From: an uncultured Chloroflexota bacterium | GTDB taxonomy: Bacteria; Chloroflexota; Anaerolineae; Aggregatilineales; Phototrophicaceae | Length of the DNA stretch: 5,858 bases | NCBI GenBank assembly: GCA_903904765.1 | Contig: CAIVEA010000800.1 | Span: 1 to 5,858 of the forward strand | Direction: 5' to 3' | Part shown: piece after piece, positions 1-5,666 of the stretch | Layout of the letters: each line of letters opens with the position of its first letter | Position numbering within the stretch: position 1 is the first letter of the stretch | Notes under the pieces: model-generated | Databases searched by the model: none | Seen by the model: the letters and a program-made list of their open reading frames with translations, nothing else | What the model was told of the DNA's origin: nothing | Made by a program: the position numbers and the translations under genes

Positions 1-132
1 CAGTTAGGTAAAGTGATGCCTTCCCGCCAAGATACCACCCAGCAGGACACAAAGCCGACCCCGACAGTCCCGGAAGGCGGGCAGGGACGTGCTGCGCGTG
101 CGTATGGTGATAATCGTTCCAATATCGAGTGA
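1..132 (+). CDS. C-terminal end of an unidentified protein (partial)
   Basis: An open frame runs in from the left edge for 43 codons to a TGA at 130-132. The visible residues are polar and low in complexity, rich in Gln, Thr, Pro, Asp and Arg, and end in NRSNIE. This looks like a disordered C-terminal tail, not a folded domain, so no family can be named. Coding is supported by the mixed but plausible codon use and by a strong hairpin terminator 38 bases after the stop. The frame is short enough that chance cannot be excluded. The upstream part of the gene lies outside the window. Confidence 0.5.
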   Translation, partial: QLGKVMPSRQDTTQQDTKPTPTVPEGGQGRAARAYGDNRSNIE

Positions 133-170
133 CCGCGCATAGTTCGGTCAAGCGGGAATCCAGTATCGTA

Positions 171-203
171 AAAAGGGACGCACGACATCAGCGCGTCCCT
201 TTT
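171..203. terminator. Bidirectional intrinsic terminator
   Basis: A perfect 11-bp inverted repeat, AAAAGGGACGC (171-181) and GCGTCCCTTTT (193-203), encloses an 11-base loop. Read on the + strand, the stem ends in TTTT followed by a T-rich stretch (CATATTTATTT). Read on the - strand, it ends in five Ts. It lies between the + frame ending at 132 and the minus-strand META/DsbA gene, so it can end transcription from both sides. Confidence 0.85.
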
Positions 204-222
204 CATATTTATTTCTCCCTGC

Positions 223-351
223 TCAGTTGGCCGCTGGCACGAAGGTCAGGGTTTGCCCGTCGCTTGTGCTGATCGCCAGTTGGTCGCCAGACAGCGTGTA
301 CCCGTTGGCGGCGTTTAGCGTGTTGAAATAGGCACGGGGTGAGGTGAAATT
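223..351 (-). pseudogene. Out-of-frame C-terminal half of a META domain
   Basis: Directly beyond the stop of the META/DsbA gene, a different minus-strand frame encodes 42 residues ending in a TGA at 223-225. It contains PRAYFNTLNAANGYTLSGDQ followed by LAISTSDGQTLTFVP. This matches the C-terminal half of the META domain in the adjacent gene (ERAYQHAIQSASTVEVNETQ then LTITTADGEKLVF): the RAY, L/A spacing, L-I-x-T-x-DG-x-x-L-x-F pattern and length all agree. There is no start codon or ribosome site of its own. Dropping one C from the CCCC run at 353-356 would read straight through from the DsbA C-terminus (VMANP) into it. It is therefore either a frameshifted C-terminal extension (mutation or sequencing error) or the relic of a second META domain that lost its N-terminal half. 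The resemblance is clear; the origin is inference. Confidence 0.65.
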
Positions 352-1375
352 AGGGGTTCGCCATCACGTATTCGACGATCTGCGCTAGATAATCGAAGGG
401 GATACCACCGCTGTTCAATATTTGTCCGTTGGCGTTTATCCACTGCATCGGGCCGTCGTTGATGCGTACCATCACCGCTGGCGTGCCGGTCACACCCGCC
501 TCCTGTGCCACCTGCGAGTCAGTTTGCAGGCGCGTGGTGGTGGCGGTGCAGGTCGTCAAGTCGTCGGCGCTCACATCAATGAGTTGCGCGACTTCGGTGG
601 TCAGTGCGTCATAGCGTCCGGCGCTGGCAATTTCGTAAATGCGATCTTGCGCTTTCCAGAACGAACCGGGGCGGAGCGTATCGGCACATTCCGCCAACTG
701 TGCCGCCAGATCGCCGTTCGGGTTGCCGGTAGCGCGGATCATACGGTATTCCAGTTTGGCTTTTCCCGTAGCCACGTAGGTGCGGATGAACTGCTGAATA
801 TCCGCATGGTAATCCTGACAGTGCGGGCAGGTGAAATCCGCGAACTCGACCACCGTCAGCGCGGCGGCGGGGTCGCCCAGCACGAACGCGCCATCTTCGG
901 TGCGCGACTGCGGAATTTCGTCGTAGTTCAGCGCCCCGTCAACGGGCTGTTCGGCGCTTGGCAGTGCAAAGACCAGCTTTTCACCGTCCGCTGTGGTGAT
1001 GGTCAACTGCGTTTCGTTCACCTCAACTGTGCTGGCGCTCTGTATAGCATGCTGGTAAGCGCGTTCCTGCGCCATCATCTCGCGGCTCTCGCAGGCGCGG
1101 CGGGTGCTAAAGACCGTCGTCAGCGTCAGGCTGCCGTCCTGCTGCGTGTAACTGCTGCTGTAGTTGTTGCAACCGCTGTTGCCGGCCAGTGTGCCATCGC
1201 TACCAAAGACGAGTGTGATATGGCTGTCCGCCACCACATCGGAGTCTCCCAGCGTGACCAACTGCCATTCCGTACCCGCCAGCAGGTCTGGGGTTGGTGT
1301 TTGCGCCGCGACTGCCGGGACGAACGCCGCCAACAGCACACCCACCAGCACCCACGAAAGCATCCCTAAGCGCAT
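350..1375 (-). CDS. Exported META (HslJ-like) and DsbA-like thioredoxin fusion protein
   Basis: This is a 341-residue exported protein. Residues 1-24 are a hydrophobic signal peptide with only Arg2 as N-terminal charge, ending AVAA before Gln25. Residues ~29-137 form a META/HslJ domain with the WQL start, the GCNNYSSSY motif (Cys69), a second Cys95 in RRAC and the C-terminal L-x-I-x-x-DG-x-x-L strand pair. After a linker, residues ~160-341 form a DsbA/BdbD-like thioredoxin fold: VVEFADFTCPHC with the CPHC active site at 183-186, the cis-proline motif GTP at 297-299, and extra cysteines 230 and 276. The family forms or repairs disulfides outside the membrane; the META domain's role is poorly known. 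The start is ATG at 1375, because GGAGGA sits six bases ahead; the TTG at 1381 would abut that site. The gene is monocistronic, with a terminator at 171-203. An out-of-frame META half follows its stop. Fold assignment is firm, substrate unknown. Confidence 0.9.
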   Translation of the reverse strand: MRLGMLSWVLVGVLLAAFVPAVAAQTPTPDLLAGTEWQLVTLGDSDVVADSHITLVFGSDGTLAGNSGCNNYSSSYTQQDGSLTLTTVFSTRRACESREMMAQERAYQHAIQSASTVEVNETQLTITTADGEKLVFALPSAEQPVDGALNYDEIPQSRTEDGAFVLGDPAAALTVVEFADFTCPHCQDYHADIQQFIRTYVATGKAKLEYRMIRATGNPNGDLAAQLAECADTLRPGSFWKAQDRIYEIASAGRYDALTTEVAQLIDVSADDLTTCTATTTRLQTDSQVAQEAGVTGTPAVMVRINDGPMQWINANGQILNSGGIPFDYLAQIVEYVMANP

Positions 1376-1381
1376 TGTCAA

Positions 1382-1387
1382 TCCTCC
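1382..1387 (-). promoter_or_regulatory. Ribosome binding site fixing the META/DsbA start
   Basis: GGAGGA on the minus strand lies six bases before the ATG at 1375-1373. The frame also has an in-frame TTG at 1381-1379, but it touches the ribosome site and so cannot be the start. The protein begins MRLGMLSW. Confidence 0.8.
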
Positions 1388-1404
1388 TAAACCATTATGT
1401 CCCC

Positions 1405-1435
1405 ATTGTAGCCGCCCCTAGGCCGAAACGGGATG
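1405..1435 (-). promoter_or_regulatory. Promoter-like element of the META/DsbA gene
   Basis: On the minus strand CATCCCGTTTCG (1435-1424) is followed after nine bases by CGGCTACAAT (1414-1405). TACAAT matches the sigma70 -10 box in five of six positions and lies 29 bases before the start codon, a sensible distance for a short leader. No standard -35 is seen at 17 bases. The same two blocks, with one mismatch and a 10-base gap, precede the antitoxin gene at 4764-4795, which is the main reason to believe the element. Confidence 0.5.
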
Positions 1436-1456
1436 ACCAATCACCCTCATCCCCAT

Positions 1457-1541
1457 CCCTTCTCCCTCATGGCGAAGGGTGTAGGGCAAGCCGATATTGC
1501 ATTTTTCCTCTCGCCTAGCTGTACTCAGCGGTTGGGAGAGG
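1457..1541. repeat. Two palindromes in the divergent intergenic region
   Basis: The first hairpin pairs CCCTTC (1457-1462) with GAAGGG (1474-1479), then after a mismatch CC with GG around a CTCAT loop. The second pairs CCTCTC (1507-1512) with GAGAGG (1536-1541) and has an inner GCTG/CAGC stem (1518-1521 with 1526-1529) around TACT. The surrounding strand asymmetry (CCCTCATCCCCATCCCTTCTCCC on one side, GGGAGAGGG on the other) resembles dispersed intergenic palindromic repeats. No gene ends here, so a terminator role is unlikely. Whether it is repeated in the genome cannot be seen from one copy. Confidence 0.4.
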
Positions 1542-1578
1542 GCTTTGAATGGTTGCCCCCATTTCTCGATATTTGGCT

Positions 1579-1584
1579 TATTAT
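1579..1584 (+). promoter_or_regulatory. Possible -10 box of the SDR gene
   Basis: TATTAT matches five of six positions of the sigma70 -10 box and lies 46 bases before the chosen start. The nearest -35-like hexamer, TTGCCC at 1553-1558, is 20 bases away, longer than usual. This is a weak call, listed because the gene is divergent from its left neighbour and must have its own promoter. Confidence 0.25.
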
Positions 1585-1630
1585 CGTAGGATACAGGCAT
1601 TCAACGGGCAGGATGGAAAGGATGGGCGAC

Positions 1631-2425
1631 ATGAAACGACTGGACGGTAAAGTGGCGCTGGTCACAGGGGCGGGCGGTGGCATCGGGCGCGGAATTGCGC
1701 TGCGGTTCGCGCAGGAAGGCGCGAAAGTGGGCGTACTCGATCTGCAACAGAGCGCCTGTCAGCAGGTGGTGGACGACATCCGCGCACAGGGCGGTGAGGC
1801 GCTGGCGCTGGCCTGCGACATCAGCCGCGAGGAACAGGTGCAAGCGGCGGTGGCACAACTGGCGCAGGCATTTGGCGAGATCACGGTGCTGGTGAACAAC
1901 GCGGCGGTCATGCCGTCGGGTCGCCTGCACGAAACCAGCGTGGCGGATTTTGACCGCTGCGTGGCGGTCAACCTGCGCGGCACATTCCTCGTCAGCCGCG
2001 CCGTCATCCCCGGTATGCTGCGGGTGGGCAAGGGCAGCATCATCCACATGTCCAGCGTGACCGGATTACTCGGCTTGCCGGGGATCACCGCCTATTCGAT
2101 GACCAAAGGCGGGCTGGCGGCGCTGGCGCGGGCGATGTCCACCGATTACGCCGCGCTCGGTATCCGCGTGAACTGCGTATCCCCCGGCACGATTGACTCG
2201 CCCATGCTCCATGCGTTTGTGGCAGCACAGTCGCACCCCGACCAGATACGCAAGGAATTTGACGAAATGCACCCCATCGGGCGCGTGGGCAAGATTGATG
2301 AGGTCGCCAGTGTGTTCGTGTTCCTCGCCTCGGACGAGTCTAGCTTCGTCACGGGCGCGAACTACACGGTGGATGGCGGTTTGAGCGTGAAAGGCACACA
2401 GCCGCAAGACTCGCCGGATGCGTGA
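1631..2425 (+). CDS. Classical short-chain dehydrogenase/reductase (SDR)
   Basis: A complete 264-residue classical SDR, an NAD(P)-dependent oxidoreductase of cytoplasmic alcohols, sugars or keto compounds. It has the cofactor motif TGAGGGIG (12-19), Asp37 at the end of the second strand (which favours NAD over NADP), Asp63 in CDIS, NNAA (89-92), and the catalytic set Asn114, Ser142, Tyr155 and Lys159 (YSMTK). The PGTIDSPM loop (185-192) and the C-terminal [14 protein letters not shown] signature complete the fold. The frame is open far upstream, but the family starts at [13 protein letters not shown], so ATG 1631 is chosen, with AAAGG nine bases ahead. ATG 1622, preceded by AGGA at 1610-1613, would add only three residues. 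The last ~12 residues ([11 protein letters not shown]) are a short non-conserved tail. Its substrate cannot be read from sequence. It converges on the HyuB gene, 45 bases between stops, so it is not in that operon. Confidence 0.93.
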   Translation: MKRLDGKVALVTGAGGGIGRGIALRFAQEGAKVGVLDLQQSACQQVVDDIRAQGGEALALACDISREEQVQAAVAQLAQAFGEITVLVNNAAVMPSGRLHETSVADFDRCVAVNLRGTFLVSRAVIPGMLRVGKGSIIHMSSVTGLLGLPGITAYSMTKGGLAALARAMSTDYAALGIRVNCVSPGTIDSPMLHAFVAAQSHPDQIRKEFDEMHPIGRVGKIDEVASVFVFLASDESSFVTGANYTVDGGLSVKGTQPQDSPDA

Positions 2426-2461
2426 GCGCCGCGCCGGGATGCGATAAGCCGCCAAAGAGAA

Positions 2462-2478
2462 GGGGCTGTATCAGCCCC
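2462..2478 (-). terminator. Hairpin overlapping the HyuB stop codon
   Basis: GGGGCTG (2462-2468) and CAGCCCC (2472-2478) form a perfect 7-bp stem with a three-base loop. The HyuB TGA (2473-2471) lies across the loop and stem. On the minus strand the stem is followed by TTCTCTTT, a broken T tract, so it is a plausible though weak terminator for HyuB. On the + strand no T tract follows, so it would not be a standard terminator for the SDR gene. Confidence 0.5.
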
Positions 2479-4060
2479 ACCCGCCGCCGCCGGGGGTTTC
2501 GATCACCACGCGATCTCCGGCTTCCACGCGCCCCGCGTACTTGCCGCCCACCCGTTCTTCCAGCCCCCATGCGTCGAAGGCCGCCAGTGTGCTGGTGCCG
2601 CTGGAACGCCGGATGATGCGGTTGTCGCCCGGTTTGCCCGCCGCGCCCGTCCCCAAGCCATAGGGCGCATACACGCGCCGTTCGCTGTTGAGCGTGATGG
2701 TGGCCGGTGCGAGGAACTCATACACCCGCCGGATGCCATCCCCGCCGGGGCGCTTGCCCGCGCCGCCCGACCCTTCGCGCAGCGCATATTCCAGCACCCG
2801 CGCTGGCAGCGCCATCTCTAGCGCCTCGACGGGCGTGTTGCGCGTGTTGGTCATGTGGCTGTGGCGACCACTCAACCCCGCGCTGAGAGGCCCGCCGCCG
2901 TGTCCGCCACCAATGGTCTCGTAGTAGACGAAGGCGCGCCCGTTCACATGCCCGCCGAAGGTGAAGTTGTTCATGCTGCCCTGACTAGCGGCGGGGATGC
3001 GTTCCGGCAGTGCGGTAGCCAGCGCCCCCAGTACCACATCCACCACGCGCTGGCCGGTTTCAGTGTTGCCCACTGCCACTGCCGCCGGAAAATCGGCGTT
3101 CAGCACGCTGTGCGGCGGCACGATCACCCGCACGGGCAGGAAGCACCCGTGATTCACGGGCAGATCGTCCTCCGCCAGCAGGCGCACGCAGTACCACGCC
3201 GCTGACCGCACGATGGCCTCCACTGCGTTCACATTGCCCGCCACCTGCGGGGCGCTGCCCGTGAAATCAATCGTCATGGCAGAACCAGCGATGGTGATTG
3301 CCACGCAAATTGGGATGTGGAAATCGTTCTGTCCGTCACCTTCCAGCGCGTCCTCGAAGCGATACACGCCGTCCGGTAGGCGTTCGATGAGCGCCTCGGT
3401 CATGCGGCGGGCATAATCCATCAGCGCCTGCGCGTGTTCCTGCACCCGCGCCGCGCCGGATTCAGCTACCAGCGCCAGCAGCCGCGCCGTTCCCACGCGC
3501 TGCGCCGCCAATTGCGCTTCCAGATCACCGAGTCGTTCTTCGGGGGCGCGGCTGTTGGCTGTCACCAGCGCCAGCGCCGCATGATTGCGCCGTCCGGCCT
3601 CCACCAGTTTGATGGGCGGGATGATGATGCCTTCCTGATACAGTTCGGTGCTGAGGGGCAGCGAACCGGGCGACATCCCGCCCACATCGGCATGGTGGGC
3701 GCGGCTGGCGACGAAGAATTGCACCTGATCGCCCACGAACACCGGCGACACCATCGTGATATCCGGTAGGTGCGTGCCGCCGCGAAACGGGTCATTGAGC
3801 AGGATGACATCCCCCGGCGCGAAGTGGTCGAAGTGGCGCAGCGCATAGTCCACCGAAGCTGGCATACTGCCCAGATGCACGGGGATATGCGCGGCCTGCG
3901 CCACCATCCGCGCCTGCGCGTCGAATACCGCGCACGAGAAATCCAGCCGTTCGCGGATATTGGGGCTGAAGCTGGCGCGTTGCAGCGTCACGCCCATTTC
4001 CTCCGCCACCGCCGCAAACCGATTTTTGAATACTTCCAGCGAGATCGCATCCACAGCCAT
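2471..4060 (-). CDS. Hydantoinase B / 5-oxoprolinase-type subunit (HyuB family)
   Basis: A complete 529-residue member of the hydantoinase B family, the B subunit of ATP-dependent N-methylhydantoinases, oxoprolinases and related acetone/acetophenone carboxylases. Family landmarks are present: the N-terminal DAISLEVFKNRFAAVAEEMG, HIPVHLGSM (58-66), NDPFRGGTHLPD (89-100), HHADVGGMSPGS (122-133), the glycine-rich GGGHGGG, a HSHMTNTRNTP segment and the usual end VVIETPGGGGWG. Length is normal and no key block is lost. AGGA lies nine bases before the ATG. The enzymes normally need a HyuA partner that binds ATP, usually encoded next to hyuB; none is present. Instead the PIN toxin gene ends 18 bases upstream on the same strand, so hyuB may be the last gene of that transcript. 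A weak TTGATG-17-GAAAAT promoter-like pair (4119-4091) inside the toxin gene could give independent expression. The substrate is unknown: hydantoin, oxoproline and carboxylase roles are all possible. Confidence 0.92.
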   Translation of the reverse strand: MAVDAISLEVFKNRFAAVAEEMGVTLQRASFSPNIRERLDFSCAVFDAQARMVAQAAHIPVHLGSMPASVDYALRHFDHFAPGDVILLNDPFRGGTHLPDITMVSPVFVGDQVQFFVASRAHHADVGGMSPGSLPLSTELYQEGIIIPPIKLVEAGRRNHAALALVTANSRAPEERLGDLEAQLAAQRVGTARLLALVAESGAARVQEHAQALMDYARRMTEALIERLPDGVYRFEDALEGDGQNDFHIPICVAITIAGSAMTIDFTGSAPQVAGNVNAVEAIVRSAAWYCVRLLAEDDLPVNHGCFLPVRVIVPPHSVLNADFPAAVAVGNTETGQRVVDVVLGALATALPERIPAASQGSMNNFTFGGHVNGRAFVYYETIGGGHGGGPLSAGLSGRHSHMTNTRNTPVEALEMALPARVLEYALREGSGGAGKRPGGDGIRRVYEFLAPATITLNSERRVYAPYGLGTGAAGKPGDNRIIRRSSGTSTLAAFDAWGLEERVGGKYAGRVEAGDRVVIETPGGGGWG

Positions 4061-4078
4061 AAGGGTCAGTCCTGATCG

Positions 4079-4468
4079 TTAAGCCAGCCAATTTTCACGC
4101 TGCACAGACAGCGCATCAAAATCAGAATCATTACTCACGATAATCGCATCAAGATCGAACGCTAGTGCAGCAATCAGTAAATCTACATCTGAAAGCTGAC
4201 GACCATGACTGACTGAATCAGCCCAGAAACGCCCAGCTTGAGTCCAGTGATGATCGTTGAGTTGCAACCAACCGAGTTGAGAACGTAATCTCTCTAACAA
4301 TCCGATCTTAGAATCGGCTCGTTTCCAGATGAGTCCCCGCATCGTCTCGAAATAGACAGGTTGGCACAGGTAAATTTCATCACTGCGGTGCGCTTCAAAG
4401 TGAACAAACACCGCAGGATGACCTTTGATGATCGCTGAAATGATGTTTGTGTCGAGGATAAATCTCAT
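4079..4468 (-). CDS. PIN-domain toxin-like ribonuclease (VapC family)
   Basis: A 129-residue single PIN domain, the length usual for VapC toxins, which are Mg-dependent RNases cutting tRNA or rRNA when their antitoxin is lost. The acidic site is complete: Asp6 in LDTNIIS, Glu41 in ETMRGL, Asp96 in SDVDLLIAA, and Asp114/Asp116 in SNDSDF. The start ATG overlaps the antitoxin stop (ATGA, bases 4468-4465), the classic coupling of antitoxin first, toxin second. Composition stands out: about 42-45% GC over 4081-4200, against about 70% in a sampled part of hyuB, which suggests recent acquisition. hyuB starts 18 bases beyond its stop. The nuclease fold is clear; toxicity and target are inferred from the family. 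Confidence 0.9.
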   Translation of the reverse strand: MRFILDTNIISAIIKGHPAVFVHFEAHRSDEIYLCQPVYFETMRGLIWKRADSKIGLLERLRSQLGWLQLNDHHWTQAGRFWADSVSHGRQLSDVDLLIAALAFDLDAIIVSNDSDFDALSVQRENWLA

Positions 4469-4737
4469 TCGTCATCATCCAACGGTTCGATGTATTCCGC
4501 ATTCATGGCCTGATCCAGTTCTTCCAGATCGGCCTTGCTGAAGCCTTCGCGTAGCGCAGCGCCAATTTGCCGTAGAATGTCCACATCCAACGGAATCGGC
4601 GGCATGATGATCCCATCTTGCGCCCCGTCCTGCACCAACCGCCGCTGCTCTCGCTGCTGGCGAATGTGCAGGTACAGTGCCTCCAACTCGTCGCTCGATA
4701 GAACATCTACAGCGCGGATTAAATCCTGTAGCACCAT
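4465..4737 (-). CDS. Putative antitoxin partner of the PIN toxin
   Basis: A 90-residue acidic protein lying immediately ahead of the PIN gene with a 4-base overlap. The N-terminal third (LIRAVDVLSSDELEALYLHI followed by RQQREQRR) looks like two helices ending in a basic patch. The middle holds a proline-rich turn (IIMPPIPLDVD) and the end is acidic (EELDQAMNAEYIEPLDDDE), suited to wrapping a toxin. I see no AbrB, ribbon-helix-helix or Phd DNA-binding motif, so it is not a classical VapB. Its role comes from position and the similarity of its 'LSxDELxxLxxxI' segment to small proteins often found before PIN genes. The start ATG at 4737 has GGAGG seven bases upstream and a TACAAT promoter-like box 26 bases upstream. 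Codon composition is nearer the host than that of the toxin. It could also be a non-antitoxin small protein. Confidence 0.75.
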   Translation of the reverse strand: MVLQDLIRAVDVLSSDELEALYLHIRQQREQRRLVQDGAQDGIIMPPIPLDVDILRQIGAALREGFSKADLEELDQAMNAEYIEPLDDDE

Positions 4738-4763
4738 CGTTTGACCTCCGTATCCCTGCTCTT

Positions 4764-4795
4764 ATTGTAGCCGGAATCGTGATCGAAACAGGATG
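4764..4795 (-). promoter_or_regulatory. Promoter-like element of the antitoxin-toxin-hyuB unit
   Basis: On the minus strand CATCCTGTTTCG (4795-4784) is followed after ten bases by CGGCTACAAT (4773-4764). TACAAT lies 26 bases before the antitoxin ATG. It sits in the 62-base gap behind the aldolase stop, so the downstream genes can be transcribed separately from the aldolase. It matches the element at 1405-1435 in both blocks, with one difference. Confidence 0.55.
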
Positions 4796-4799
4796 TCTG

Positions 4800-5582
4800 T
4801 TACTCCAGCGCGGCTTTCAGATCGGCGGCGGCGGCTTTCAGCCCATCCTGAAGGATGCGCGTCTCCAGCCCCCACACCATGAGCTGCGCCCCCAGTTCGC
4901 GCTGTTCGCGCAGTTCGCCCGCCGCACCCGCCAGCGAACCCCACGCCTTGCCGTGTTTGGCGCAGGCCGCTGCCACCTGTTCCATCGCTCCGCGCAGGCT
5001 GACCTGTTCGGCGGGCGGCAGCAGGTTCATTCGCAGGCGCAAATCCGCAGGGCCGATGTACAGCGCGTCCACGCCGGGGACGGCTGCAATCGCGTCAGCC
5101 TGCGCCAGCCCGCCGGGGGTTTCTATTTGTACGGCGAGGAAGGTTTCGCGCAGGGCGTGTGCCGCCAGCGGTTCCCGCGAGGCGGGGATGTCCAGCCCGA
5201 AGTTACTCTCGAAACTGCGCCCTTCGATGCCGCGATCACCCAGTGGCGGGAACTTCACCTTTTGCACCAGATCACGGGCGGTTTCCACATCGGTGACGTG
5301 CGGGATCATCAAGCCCGTCACGCCGTCCTCAAGGTAACGGTACAACTGCGCCTTTTCGCGGGTGGCCGGACGCAGCAGGCAATCTATGTCGTACAGGTGG
5401 AAGTAGGCCATCAGCGCCTGCACTTCGCGGGGGTCGAACGGGCGGTGTTCGAGGTCGAGCCAGATGCCATCGAAGCCCGCAACCGCCGCGTGCGCGATGA
5501 AGGCCGGGATGTAGTGACCGAGCATGGCGATCCGTGCGGCTTGCCCCGCCCGCACCCGTTCCAGAATTTTGCTGCGCCGCAT
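4800..5582 (-). CDS. HpcH/HpaI family pyruvate-type aldolase
   Basis: A complete 260-residue class II (metal-dependent) aldolase of the HpcH/HpaI family, which reversibly cleaves 2-keto-4-hydroxy or 2-keto-3-deoxy acids to pyruvate and an aldehyde in the cytoplasm. Visible residues include the DLEH motif with His46 (WLDLEHRPFD, 41-50), Arg71 in LLRPA (pyruvate binding), MIPHV (92-96), metal ligand Glu154 in QIETP, and Asp180 in YIGPADL. The segment GDRGIEGRSFESNFG (115-129) fits the usual loop. Length is normal for the family. An upstream ATG at 5615 is rejected, because AAAGGA lies six bases before ATG 5582 and the promoter at 5623-5652 would start transcription at about 5616. The stop is 62 bases from the antitoxin gene. 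Its substrate (for example deoxy-rhamnonate, garlate or homoprotocatechuate-derived acids) cannot be decided here. Confidence 0.9.
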   Translation of the reverse strand: MRRSKILERVRAGQAARIAMLGHYIPAFIAHAAVAGFDGIWLDLEHRPFDPREVQALMAYFHLYDIDCLLRPATREKAQLYRYLEDGVTGLMIPHVTDVETARDLVQKVKFPPLGDRGIEGRSFESNFGLDIPASREPLAAHALRETFLAVQIETPGGLAQADAIAAVPGVDALYIGPADLRLRMNLLPPAEQVSLRGAMEQVAAACAKHGKAWGSLAGAAGELREQRELGAQLMVWGLETRILQDGLKAAAADLKAALE

Positions 5583-5588
5583 GGTGTG

Positions 5589-5594
5589 TCCTTT
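5589..5594 (-). promoter_or_regulatory. Ribosome binding site fixing the aldolase start
   Basis: AAAGGA on the minus strand lies six bases before the ATG at 5582. It favours the MRRSKILERV start over the in-frame ATG at 5615, which has no proper site. Confidence 0.7.
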
Positions 5595-5622
5595 GAGATG
5601 GATGAATGAAAACATTCCCGAA

Positions 5623-5652
5623 ACTATATCGCTGCGGGGGGTGAATCGGCAA
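5623..5652 (-). promoter_or_regulatory. Sigma70-like promoter of the aldolase gene
   Basis: TTGCCG (5652-5647, four of six matches to -35) and TATAGT (5628-5623, five of six to -10) are separated by 18 bases on the minus strand. Predicted transcription start is near 5616, giving a leader of about 34 bases with the ribosome site inside it. Confidence 0.55.
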
Positions 5653-5666
5653 TCGAAATCCCCTAT

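Noticed and set aside
422..1369. Long + strand open frame (315 aa) antisense to the META/DsbA gene
   Set aside because: No domain, Arg/His/Val-rich low-quality protein; the opposite strand encodes clear META and DsbA domains with a ribosome site. It is a high-GC shadow.
1376..1381. TTG start at 1381 for the META/DsbA protein
   Set aside because: The GGAGGA ribosome site ends at 1382, leaving no spacing for TTG but six bases for the ATG at 1375.
1418..1600. Minus-strand 60-aa frame in the divergent gap
   Set aside because: It covers the two palindromes, has no ribosome site and no recognisable sequence.
1433..1630. N-terminal extension of the SDR frame to 1433
   Set aside because: The extension covers the palindromic intergenic stretch, has no family counterpart, and the canonical SDR N-terminus begins at 1631.
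2855..3205. + strand frames antisense to hyuB, including 3213-3416 and 3434-3769
   Set aside because: All lie within the continuous HyuB coding sequence and show no domain features.
4677..5609. Long + strand open frame (310 aa) antisense to the aldolase
   Set aside because: The minus strand carries a complete HpcH/HpaI aldolase with its motifs; the + frame has no recognisable fold and also runs back over the antitoxin start.
5583..5615. ATG at 5615 as the aldolase start
   Set aside because: It coincides with the predicted transcription start and lacks a ribosome site; ATG 5582 has AAAGGA at six bases.
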